In this document: one piece after another, positions 44,025-51,185 of the stretch
Position numbering within the stretch: the stretch's first letter is position 1
Layout: each line of letters starts with the position of its first letter
From: Bdellovibrio bacteriovorus
Lineage (GTDB): Bacteria; Bdellovibrionota; Bdellovibrionia; Bdellovibrionales; Bdellovibrionaceae
Length of the DNA stretch: 64,000 nt
Assembly (NCBI RefSeq): GCF_002208115.1
Contig: NZ_CP020946.1
Span: 806,001 to 870,000 of the forward strand
Reading direction: 5' to 3'
Notes under the pieces: generated by a model
The model's database searches: none
What the model saw: only the letters and a program-made list of their open reading frames with translations
Told to the model about the DNA's origin: nothing
Translations under genes and position numbers: made by a program

Positions 44025-44468
44025 CTAAAAAGAGCTGGCCAACTTTATGACAACCGCAAAGTTCTTCTTGCAGTACTGAATTGACGCACTTTTGGTAGTT
44101 TTAGGGTCTCGAGTAAATAACTTCTTTACCTTTAATTCTATAGCCGCAGCGGCAAGCAAAAATTGTTGATCATCGGCATCAACGTACTTGCCTAGGTCTG
44201 CCTTTTGGCCACCCGAAATCTTTACAGGTTTTAATGTTACTATCTTGTTGTTGTCGAGTAGAAACCTGTAAATAAGATCTTCTATCGCATTTTTAATAAG
44301 ATACTCCTGCAATATTGCAGGAGTAACTCCAATTTTGAAATCAGAAGTGGCATCCGTTAACTTAATAAGGATTCGCAATGCGCCGTCTATTTCGGCGACT
44401 GGCGCGTCAGTTGCTGTGATATCCTTTTTTGAATCGAGAAGGACGTTAGTATCAAGCACAACTGTCAT
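44025..44468 (-). CDS. PIN-like-domain putative nuclease
   Basis: 147 residues. MTVVLDTNVLLDSKKD gives the first PIN acidic residue (Asp6); Glu in LQEYLIKN and the pair DADDQQFLLAAAAIEL (about 97-101) are plausible further metal ligands, and LFTRDPKT (cf. 'lvTrD') is the last. PIN domains cut RNA and occur as toxins and effectors. The ATG overlaps the ATPase stop by four bases (ATGA), so the pair is one operon. Base composition is clearly richer in A and T than in neighbours, a sign of transfer. No antitoxin-like small partner is seen; the ATPase is the only companion. Confidence 0.72.
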   Translation of the reverse strand: MTVVLDTNVLLDSKKDITATDAPVAEIDGALRILIKLTDATSDFKIGVTPAILQEYLIKNAIEDLIYRFLLDNNKIVTLKPVKISGGQKADLGKYVDADDQQFLLAAAAIELKVKKLFTRDPKTTKSASIQYCKKNFAVVIKLASSF

Positions 44469-45669
44469 TTTTTTACACTCATCTTTGCGCGGAGAATGGC
44501 ACTAATGTCTTCACTTGATGCTGAGAAGAACCCTTCTGGCCATCCTTCAAGATCGCCTGTTTCGGTAATTGAGACTTCGTCAAGAGTTGAGCCATCCTTT
44601 TTTTTGTTAACGTGGAAGAGCTTTATCTCATCTGGTGGCAGGGGAGACTTCTTTTGTGCAACTAACGAGCGCAAACGTAAAATTAGATGCTCGCTATGTG
44701 TCTCGATAAAGAGTTGGTGCCCTTCTTCTGCCATTTCGAGTAGTAGTTCGGCAATTTCTGCTTGTGCTTTTGGGTGTAAATGAAGTTCTGGCTGTTCAAT
44801 TAATATCGCACCTTTATTTGAAAAGGCCTTAGCAACGATAATCGGTAATACTTGAGATACGCCATAGCCAGTGTTTGCTAAAGCCACGCTAGTTCTTAGC
44901 GTCGGATCAGTGCCTTTTAAAATATGGGCAGAAATGCCCTTCATCTTTTCAAGTTTTGTATTATCAATAAGTTCGAGACGCTCTCCAAGCCATTTGGTAA
45001 TTACGCTGTTTAGTCTTAGTCTTTCGCTATTGGTACGAGTGTGACGTAGTAGAAAAGCTACAAGATTCGCAGCTTCTGAGTCAATTCTATCTGGATATCT
45101 GCCTTCCATGAGATAGATCGAACTCAGTGGAGCCCTTGATGGGCCGATATAGGTGATATTGGAAGAAAATGATCAAATCTGCAAGTTATCCAACTTGGCT
45201 TAGAGATAGAGCTCTTATTTTTGATGAAGCTAGCAGCTCCTCCGCTTTTCCCTTGAATTACAAAGCTTCTTCTTTGCGCTTTGTAGCCAGTCATTGTGCT
45301 GATACCAAGACGTAAATCATTTGCTTCGCCTTTAAGGTTTAGCGTCAATCGGTCATATGCGGGAGAGCTAGTGGACGAAAATGAAAGGTCAAACTTTATT
45401 GGATTGGAAATGTCGTTTTTGTGAACGACGTTTTCAAAAGTGCCTAGGTTAATACCGTTTCCGCTTAAGAGCATTCCAGTTTGTTCGCTTGGATCATACA
45501 TTGTCTCACTCAGTAACGCTAAGGCGTGCAAGACGGTGGATTTTCCAGAGCTATTCTTTCCGACGAAAATATTGAGGGACCCAAGTTTAACCGGCGATTG
45601 ATTGTCAAATGAAAGAAAATTGGAAATGCCAATCTTAGAGAGCCTAGTGTCAGAAGTATCTTTTTTCAT
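44465..45669 (-). pseudogene. AAA/ABC-type ATPase with DUF3696-like end, split by a one-base frameshift
   Basis: Two overlapping minus-strand frames make one ~401-residue ATPase. The front (45669 down to about 45167) has GISNFLSFDNQSPVKLGSLN and Walker A FVGKNSSGKSTVLHAL. The back starts FSSNITYIGPSRAPLSSIYL in the next frame, with Walker B AILIEQPELHLHPKAQAEI and the histidine switch IETHSEHLILRLRSL, ending in GDLEGWPEGFF, a DUF3696-type end. The front frame reads on through DHFLP and stops at about 45124. Adding one T to the T4 run in GATCATTTTCTTCC (RNA strand) at about 45167-45170 joins them. Such ATPases drive many phage-defence effectors. The gene may be dead, mis-sequenced or frameshifted. 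ATG at 45669 is arbitrary; a GTG at 45717 is possible. Confidence 0.8.
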
Positions 45670-45834
45670 ATTAAAATCAAAACACGCAGAGCGTTCTTCG
45701 TCCAACAATATAAACACTTTATTGTATTATTGGGATATGGTAGGTCAAAGGTCGGGGGCTTCTTGAGACCATAGTTGAAGGAATTTTTGTTTTTAGCCTT
45801 GCCGAGTTGTGTTTCAATAGTGGCAGGAGATTTT

Positions 45835-46341
45835 ATGGAAGCCACCACCGCATTCTGGCGTAAATGCAGTTCCTGCAAGAAGCCCATCAATTATGGTTCG
45901 AAATATTTCGTCTGCAGTGTTTCTACCTGCAATAACGAACGCACGGGCTATGTCTTTTGCAGTGTTCCTTGTTTTGAAACACATCTGCCAGGGGCAAGAC
46001 ACCGCGATGCCGGGGCCGTGGAAAAGGTTGCTCCCAAAGATGCAGCGGCCGCTGAAGAATCCCATCAGCGCGCTCCGGCCCGTATCATCGTCAAGTCCCC
46101 GACGGCTTCCACTTCTTCAGCTCCGGCGGGCAGTTTGGCCGCAGCTCCTCAGGAAGTTTTGATCATCGCTTCTCGTTTGAAGGACTATATTCAGGCGCGC
46201 TCTGAATACAACACTTCGGCTTCGGTGATGGATGTGCTTTCGGATCACGTGCGTATTTTGTGTGACCGGGCGATTGAAAATGCACGGGCTGACGGGCGCA
46301 AGACGGTGATGGATCGCGATTTCGAGTTTTTGAAAAAATAA
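45835..46341 (+). CDS. Histone-fold protein with N-terminal zinc finger
   Basis: 168 residues from the ATG at 45835 (Shine-Dalgarno AGGAG). Residues 8-56 hold CSSCKKPINYG, CSVSTC, FCSVPCFETHLPGARH: cysteines 11, 14, 27, 32, 42, 46 and histidines 50, 56, enough for two zinc sites. A flexible Ala/Pro/Ser linker follows. Residues 105-166 align well with archaeal histones: RLKDYIQARSEYNTSASVMD (cf. helix 1 and the long helix 2), then ENARADGRKTVMDRDFEF (cf. ARHAGRKTIKAEDIEL), with the R-T and D residues of loop 2 preserved. Bdellovibrio is known to use a short histone as a chromatin protein; this one adds a zinc finger. DNA or protein bridging is inferred. Confidence 0.86.
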   Translation: MEATTAFWRKCSSCKKPINYGSKYFVCSVSTCNNERTGYVFCSVPCFETHLPGARHRDAGAVEKVAPKDAAAAEESHQRAPARIIVKSPTASTSSAPAGSLAAAPQEVLIIASRLKDYIQARSEYNTSASVMDVLSDHVRILCDRAIENARADGRKTVMDRDFEFLKK

Positions 46342-46409
46342 AAGCACTGGTTTCGTTCCTGCAACTGAGACTACGGGTGTAATTCAGATACTTAACGAAA
46401 TGGAGTTCT

Positions 46410-46904
46410 ATGAAAAAGTTTATTGGTGCGCTTATTCTGGCAATGGGCTTTTCCTGCGCGGCCCAGGCTTCGTATGTTTCTTACGACTTAAGTGGTTCTG
46501 CCGGTTCCCGTGATGGCGAATCCTACAGCGAGATTCATCTGGGCTTGAATTACTTCCCGGTGAACTGGTTTAACTGGAGAAACTCCATCTTCACTCAGTT
46601 CGGGTCCCAGATTAACACCGTGTATGGCTTCGACACCGCTGGCCTTTTCAATTACGAGATGTATAACAGCAGCCGCACTTTGGGGATTGAGCTTTATGCG
46701 GGTCCGGGATTGCGTTTTGCCTCTGAAAATTCCAATGCAGCATTTGGAGTTGCCGGGATCACCTTCGGCCTGGGTGGTTTGCGCATCGGTGGAGGCGTGC
46801 AGCAGTTCCAGTATTTCGAGGATCGTAAGGATAAAAACGATTTCACTCTTAATAAAAGCGAGACCCAATATTTTATCACATTGTCCGGTGGCGGAAGTTT
46901 CTAA
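46410..46904 (+). CDS. Small outer-membrane beta-barrel protein
   Basis: 164 residues with a signal peptide (1-20, AAQAS). The mature part has the strand pattern of an 8-strand barrel: VSYDLSGSAGSRDG, SEIHLGLNYFPV, WRNSIFTQFG, FNYEMYNSSRTLGIELYAGPGLRF, FGVAGITFGLGGLRIGGGVQQF, ending QYFITLSGGGSF with a terminal Phe. No family recognised beyond this. Shine-Dalgarno is weak (TGGAG). Confidence 0.78.
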   Translation: MKKFIGALILAMGFSCAAQASYVSYDLSGSAGSRDGESYSEIHLGLNYFPVNWFNWRNSIFTQFGSQINTVYGFDTAGLFNYEMYNSSRTLGIELYAGPGLRFASENSNAAFGVAGITFGLGGLRIGGGVQQFQYFEDRKDKNDFTLNKSETQYFITLSGGGSF

Positions 46905-46989
46905 AAGCCCCGGAATCTTTCGCAGGTCATGACCGGCATCATACAGTGAGAGGGATTCACTCCGACAAGAGCCTCGGAGGAATCCCCGC

Positions 46990-47316
46990 ATGAGAATAAA
47001 CGACATTGTTCTGGCCCACGCCAAATACAAACTCAGCCTTAGGAATTTTGTGGAAACCGGTTCAGAGCTGCAGGTCCCTGATGAGGATCTGCTTTTCTGG
47101 TTGCAGGACAACAAGCACAATCTTTCGCATCTGCCCGCGTTTAAGCATCTGGAAAAAGAACACGAGGCTTTTTGCAACTATGTTTCCGCCGTGCTGACGC
47201 TGGTAGATGCCGGGCAGCGATCGCAAGCCCGGGAACTAATTAAGAGCGAAATGTTTGTGCTGTTGTCAGAGGAAATTGTCAGCAGCATTGCGGTGCTGGA
47301 GCGGGCGGCCAAGTAG
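46990..47316 (+). CDS. Stand-alone CZB-like (chemoreceptor zinc-binding) protein
   Basis: 108 residues, cytoplasmic. DIVLAHAKYKLSLRNFVETG, then HLPAFKHLEKEHEAFCNYVSAVLTLVDAGQRSQARELI and SSIAVLERA fit the all-helical CZB fold, whose zinc site uses His (first helix), Cys and two His. The first His (AHAKYK) and the late ones (HL..., EKEHEAF) are seen, but the C-x-L-G-x-W motif is here DEDLLFWLQD with no Cys, so the usual ligand is lost. A second Cys (EAFC) might replace it. Ribosome site GGAGG is good. It may sense zinc or redox, or may have lost that. Confidence 0.72.
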   Translation: MRINDIVLAHAKYKLSLRNFVETGSELQVPDEDLLFWLQDNKHNLSHLPAFKHLEKEHEAFCNYVSAVLTLVDAGQRSQARELIKSEMFVLLSEEIVSSIAVLERAAK

Positions 47317-47625
47317 CCGTCCGAAAATTCTTTATTGGTATTTCGTTTTTTTGTGATCAAGGTTTTGACGTTCAGAGTATTCACACTAGTGATTTCACCA
47401 TTCAACTTTTCTTAAACAGTCTAAACATTCGACAAGGCAATTTTTTTTGAAAATTGCTGTTTTCAATGCTTGCGAACAAATTCAGACACTTAGCGTGTCT
47501 CAAGGTGAAACCGGTTTCGTTTTTGCAAATGAGTTCGCAAACTTACACCCGGTTTAAGGTCCAGCCTTTTCATTCCGTATACTGTGCAAGAACCGCCTCG
47601 ATAGATGGAGTGGAAAGGGAATATC
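47317..47625 (+). promoter_or_regulatory. Gene-free stretch with nested inverted repeats and a promoter-like site
   Basis: About 309 bases. TTGCGAAC (47470-47477) and GTTCGCAA (47533-47540) enclose AGACAC-TTAGC-GTGTCT (47484-47500) and the perfect palindrome GAAACCGGTTTC (47507-47518). A good -10, TATACT, is at 47578-47583; its -35 is weak. A T-rich stretch lies at 47341-47355. Confidence 0.55.
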
Positions 47626-48822
47626 ATGAAATCACAGGGCACAGCAAAATGGTCGAAGAAGTTTTTCAAAGCGGGCGTGATGATCGCCGGTGCGGCCATG
47701 ACTATGGGGAACCAGAAGTGCGAACAGAAGCAGGTTGAAGCCCCACCGCGTGTTCTAAAAAAGATTGTTGAGATGGGTGCGATCCGCTCCAGTCCTCTGA
47801 TCTTCCCTAACGGTTCTTTTGACTTCCAGTTTGTTGCCAATGAACAGATTTACGGAGTGCTCATGGAGAGCAAAGAGTTTGCGCTAAGATATGCGCCTCC
47901 CATCGCTGTTCCCCCCGAGCAGGCACGCAGCGGGGATGAAAGCTTCTTCAATCTGACCAAAGCGGACGGTCAGATGATGAAGGCGTTCGCGCAGGCAGTC
48001 GGTAAAGACAACTACAATGTGCAGTACGCGCAAACCGCGTGGTGTATGGTGAATATCCCGCAGGCGAAACTTTCCGGTGCGGTGAATTCGTTTGAATTGA
48101 TCGGTGGTGGTGGTCTGACGGTAGGTTTCACTCCGGCAGGAAACTATTCCACGAATGGCCTGGCTTCGGCGGGCTTGAATGTCGAGTGGGCGCAACTGGA
48201 TCTTTCCATGATGGCAACTCGTCCGCTGACCTCGAAAGTCATGACCGCCGCCAATGTGACGACAAAACAAACCAAAACCAAAGTGAACTTCGGTCTGAAC
48301 TTCGGTGCTTTCACCATCGGGCCAAGTGCATACTATCAGACTCCGCTGGCGCAAGTGACCAAGAACGCGTTGGTCAAAGCCGTGGGTGAACTGAACTCCG
48401 GATTGAAATCGGAAGAATGGCACACCCGTGTGATGGCCAATCACGACACGCATCTGGTGATCGTGGGTGGTTTGGATGTGGGCCTGGAGGCGGGCGACCA
48501 GTTGTTGGTTTATAACGAGGACTACTACTGGGAAGGCGAGCCTTGTAATTCGAAGTACCTGGGTGGTGGTGCCGCGGCAGGTTCGGCTGTTGCCAAGATC
48601 GAGATCGACTGGGTGGGCGATGAGATCTCGCGTGGTCGCGTGATTGAACAAAATGCCAATAACGCTGTTATTGGAGCCAAAGTAAAACTGTTCCAGTTCC
48701 ATGCGGCGGATTATAAGCCCCAGGATCCGGGGGTTCAGCCGGTGGATTCCTCCACGCCAGGCACTCAGACCCCGTCCAAGCCCATTGGCAATCAAAACCC
48801 GGGAAAACCGGGCCGCGGCTAG
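47626..48822 (+). CDS. Exported protein of unknown function
   Basis: 398 residues from the ATG at 47626 (AAAGGGA before it). The basic N-terminus MKSQGTAKWSKKFFKAG is followed by a hydrophobic stretch (VMIAGAAMTM) and NQKCEQKQ; the Cys could be lipidated but the lipobox is poor. The mature part is rich in beta-strand (FELIGGGGLTVGFTPAGNYST, GLNVEWAQLDLSMMATRP, VNFGLNFGAFTIGPSAYYQTP) and has a middle part that reads VIVGGLDVGLEAGDQLLVYNED, like a small beta-domain. It ends in a Pro/Gly/Ser-rich tail. No family recognised; likely periplasm or surface. Confidence 0.75.
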   Translation: MKSQGTAKWSKKFFKAGVMIAGAAMTMGNQKCEQKQVEAPPRVLKKIVEMGAIRSSPLIFPNGSFDFQFVANEQIYGVLMESKEFALRYAPPIAVPPEQARSGDESFFNLTKADGQMMKAFAQAVGKDNYNVQYAQTAWCMVNIPQAKLSGAVNSFELIGGGGLTVGFTPAGNYSTNGLASAGLNVEWAQLDLSMMATRPLTSKVMTAANVTTKQTKTKVNFGLNFGAFTIGPSAYYQTPLAQVTKNALVKAVGELNSGLKSEEWHTRVMANHDTHLVIVGGLDVGLEAGDQLLVYNEDYYWEGEPCNSKYLGGGAAAGSAVAKIEIDWVGDEISRGRVIEQNANNAVIGAKVKLFQFHAADYKPQDPGVQPVDSSTPGTQTPSKPIGNQNPGKPGRG

Positions 48823-48907
48823 GGCTTTCTCAGAGTGTAAAAGTGCCACTTTCCTTGCCACGGGCAGGGGAAAGATGTAGGGTCTCGGCCACAAGCTTGA
48901 GGCCCCT

Positions 48908-49507
48908 ATGTTTTCTGGAATCGTAGAATCTGTGATGCCCATTGAAAGCTCTGAAGAGCTGACCAATGCCTATCGTATTAAAATCAAAAAACCTTCTGAA
49001 TTCAATGACATAAAGCTCGGCGACAGCATTGCCTGTGACGGCGCCTGCCTGACCGTGGAAGCTTTTGATGATCAAACCATGACCTTTGCTTTGGCGGCCG
49101 AGACCATCAAGGTTCTTGAATGGAACCCGCAAAGCTGGCTGGGTAAGCAAGTCAATCTTGAGAGATCTTTGCGTTTTGGCGACCGTATTCACGGCCATCT
49201 GGTGACCGGTCACGTCGACAGCCTGGGGACAGTGACCCGCGCGGATCTGGAGGGGGAGTCCTTCTTCCTGGATGTGAAAGTGGCTGACACGATCCTGCCG
49301 TATGTTTGGAAAAAGGGCAGCGTGACTCTGAATGGGGTCAGCCTGACCGTTAACGAACTTGCAGGCTCTGTGGTGTCTGTCTGCCTGATTCCTGAAACTT
49401 TGAAACGCACAAACTTGGGACTGCTTAAGCCGGGCAGCCGTATCAATGTGGAGCCTGATTACATGGCTCGCGCCATCCAACGTTCTTTGGAAGTCAGAAA
49501 GGGCTAA
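48908..49507 (+). CDS. ribE: Riboflavin synthase, alpha chain
   Basis: 199-residue enzyme that makes riboflavin from two molecules of 6,7-dimethyl-8-ribityllumazine. It has the family's two tandem barrels: MFSGIVESV ... [16 protein letters not shown] and [15 protein letters not shown] ... [15 protein letters not shown], with the usual ETLKRTNLG. First of a cluster of riboflavin genes; two bases separate it from ribBX. No FMN riboswitch is recognisable in the 85 bases upstream, so control differs from that in many bacteria. Confidence 0.97.
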   Translation: MFSGIVESVMPIESSEELTNAYRIKIKKPSEFNDIKLGDSIACDGACLTVEAFDDQTMTFALAAETIKVLEWNPQSWLGKQVNLERSLRFGDRIHGHLVTGHVDSLGTVTRADLEGESFFLDVKVADTILPYVWKKGSVTLNGVSLTVNELAGSVVSVCLIPETLKRTNLGLLKPGSRINVEPDYMARAIQRSLEVRKG

Positions 49508-49509
49508 CA

Positions 49510-50640
49510 ATGGAATTCAACACAATCCCTGAGATCATCGATGATGTTCGTAATGGCAAGATGGTTATCCTGGTGGATGACGAAGATCGTGAAAACGAAG
49601 GCGATCTGATTCTAGCGGCTGAATTCGCAACGCCTCAAAATATCAATTTCATGGTGAAAGAAGCCCGCGGTCTGGTGTGCCTTTGTCTGACTGCCCAGCA
49701 GGTGGAACGTCTGCAACTTCCGCTGATGGTGCGTGACGATCTGAACTTTGCGCCGAACAAAACGGCGTTCATGGTCAGCATCGAAGCTTCTGAAGGGATC
49801 TCTACCGGTATTTCCGCTGCCGACCGTGCGCTGACGTGCCGAGTGGCTGCGAACCCGCATGCAAAACCTGCTGACATTCACATGCCGGGTCACATCTTCC
49901 CAATCCGCGCCCAGCAGGGCGGGGTTTTGAAGCGTGCCGGTCACACGGAAGCCAGCGTGGATCTGGCTCGTCTGGCGGGGTTGAATCCGGCTGCGGTGAT
50001 CTGCGAAGTGATGAACGATGACGGCACTATGGCTCGCGTGGGTGACCTGCGTGAGTTCGCAAAAAAGCACGGTATCAAAATCGGCACGATCGTGGATCTG
50101 ATTGCATACCGTCTAGCCAATGAAACTTTGGTGGAAGAGCTGACCAGCATTCCACTGCCGGCGTCTTTTGGTGAAAATATGCAGGCGCGCGTTTTCCGCA
50201 GCACCGTGGATGGGTTGGAACATTTGGTGATTCAAAAAGGTGAGATCAAGAAAGATCATCCAACCTTGGTTCGTGTCCACGTGGACAACTTCACCCGTGA
50301 CTTTATGGCGGTGGTTCAGCGTGGGGCTTCGTCTGTGCTTGAAAGCATCAAGGCGATTGCGCAGGAAGATCATGGGGCTTTTGTGTTGCTTCGCGGGAAC
50401 AACCGCACCACAGGTCTTGCTCAGGAGCTGAATGTGCTGGTGGGTCTTGAGGACATCCGTCCGACGACGCCGCTGATGGATGAGCGTGATTACGGCATCG
50501 GTGCGCAGATCCTGCGTGAAATCGGTGCGAACAAAATCCGTCTTTTGACCAACAAGCCTGAAAAGAAAGTCGGCTTGAAGGCCTTTGATATCGAAATCGT
50601 TGAAATTGTCGCAATGGAAAACTTGAAGGGACCAAAATAA
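49510..50640 (+). CDS. ribB: RibBX: DHBP synthase with inactive GTP-cyclohydrolase-II-like domain
   Basis: 376 residues. Residues 1-~200 are 3,4-dihydroxy-2-butanone-4-phosphate synthase ([55 protein letters not shown]). Residues ~205-376 have the frame of GTP cyclohydrolase II ([33 protein letters not shown]) but lack the zinc cysteines (C-x10-C-x-C; here [15 protein letters not shown]) and the catalytic RQEGRGIG (here LRGNNRTTG). This is the RibBX variant, in which the second domain does not make the first pathway intermediate. Genuine GTP cyclohydrolase must be elsewhere. Shares one base with ribH. Confidence 0.92.
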   Translation: MEFNTIPEIIDDVRNGKMVILVDDEDRENEGDLILAAEFATPQNINFMVKEARGLVCLCLTAQQVERLQLPLMVRDDLNFAPNKTAFMVSIEASEGISTGISAADRALTCRVAANPHAKPADIHMPGHIFPIRAQQGGVLKRAGHTEASVDLARLAGLNPAAVICEVMNDDGTMARVGDLREFAKKHGIKIGTIVDLIAYRLANETLVEELTSIPLPASFGENMQARVFRSTVDGLEHLVIQKGEIKKDHPTLVRVHVDNFTRDFMAVVQRGASSVLESIKAIAQEDHGAFVLLRGNNRTTGLAQELNVLVGLEDIRPTTPLMDERDYGIGAQILREIGANKIRLLTNKPEKKVGLKAFDIEIVEIVAMENLKGPK

Positions 50641-51179
50641 TGGGAAAAATCAAAGTTGGTGTTGTCACCGCTCGTTGGAATCAGGAAATCACCTCTAAAC
50701 TTGAAGAAGGCGCTATCAGCTATCTGGAGTCCTGTGAAGACGTAGAGATCTTTGCAGCTTTGGTTCCGGGCGCGGTGGAAATCCCATTGGCGTGCCAGGC
50801 GTTCCTTGAGGCGGGCTGTGACGGTGTTGTGGCTTTGGGTGTGGTGATCCGCGGTGACACTTCTCACTATGACTATGTTTGCAACTCTGTGACTGACGGC
50901 GTAACCCGTCTTATGCTTGATTACAAAAAACCGATCGGTTTCGGCGTTCTGACGACTGAAAACGAAGAGCAGGCTTTCGCCCGTGCCGGTGGCGAACATG
51001 GCAACAAGGGTGAAGAAGCGGCTCAGGTGACGATGGAAATGATCGGCCTGACCCAGGAAATCCCTGCGGCCATGAAGACAGCTCTGATGCTGGCTAAAAA
51101 AGCCCCTGCGAAAGCGGCCAAGAAGCCTGCAAAAGCTGCGGCAAAAACACAAAAAAAGAAGAAAAAAGTAAGAAAGTAA
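50640..51179 (+). CDS. ribH: Lumazine synthase with a Lys/Ala-rich basic tail
   Basis: 179 residues. The body (1-152) is normal lumazine synthase: VGVVTARWNQEIT, LVPGAVEIPLA, ALGVVIRGDTSHYDYV (catalytic His76), GFGVLTTENEEQA, HGNKGEEAA. It condenses dihydroxybutanone phosphate with the pyrimidinedione and normally forms pentamers or 60-mer shells. Residues 153-179 add a tail with 13 lysines and one arginine among 27 residues, of the histone H1 (KxAAK) type, ending in KKKKKVRK. Most RibH proteins stop near residue 155. The tail may bind nucleic acid or a polyanion. Followed by ntrY after six bases. Confidence 0.95.
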   Translation: MGKIKVGVVTARWNQEITSKLEEGAISYLESCEDVEIFAALVPGAVEIPLACQAFLEAGCDGVVALGVVIRGDTSHYDYVCNSVTDGVTRLMLDYKKPIGFGVLTTENEEQAFARAGGEHGNKGEEAAQVTMEMIGLTQEIPAAMKTALMLAKKAPAKAAKKPAKAAAKTQKKKKKVRK

Positions 51180-51185
51180 TCTAGC

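Noticed and set aside
45120-45200. Programmed -1 frameshift as the explanation of the split ATPase
   Set aside because: The slip site would be a single TTT in CATTTTC with no proper X-XXY-YYZ heptamer; a one-base deletion is simpler, so I kept pseudogene.
44003-45834. Direct repeats marking the ends of the AT-rich island
   Set aside because: Similar but unequal strings (TTGGTATATG and TTGGGATATG) were seen at either side; they are too short and imperfect to call attachment sites.
48823-48907. FMN riboswitch before ribE
   Set aside because: Too short and lacking the conserved core. The AAAGTG/CACTTT repeat there is only a small stem.
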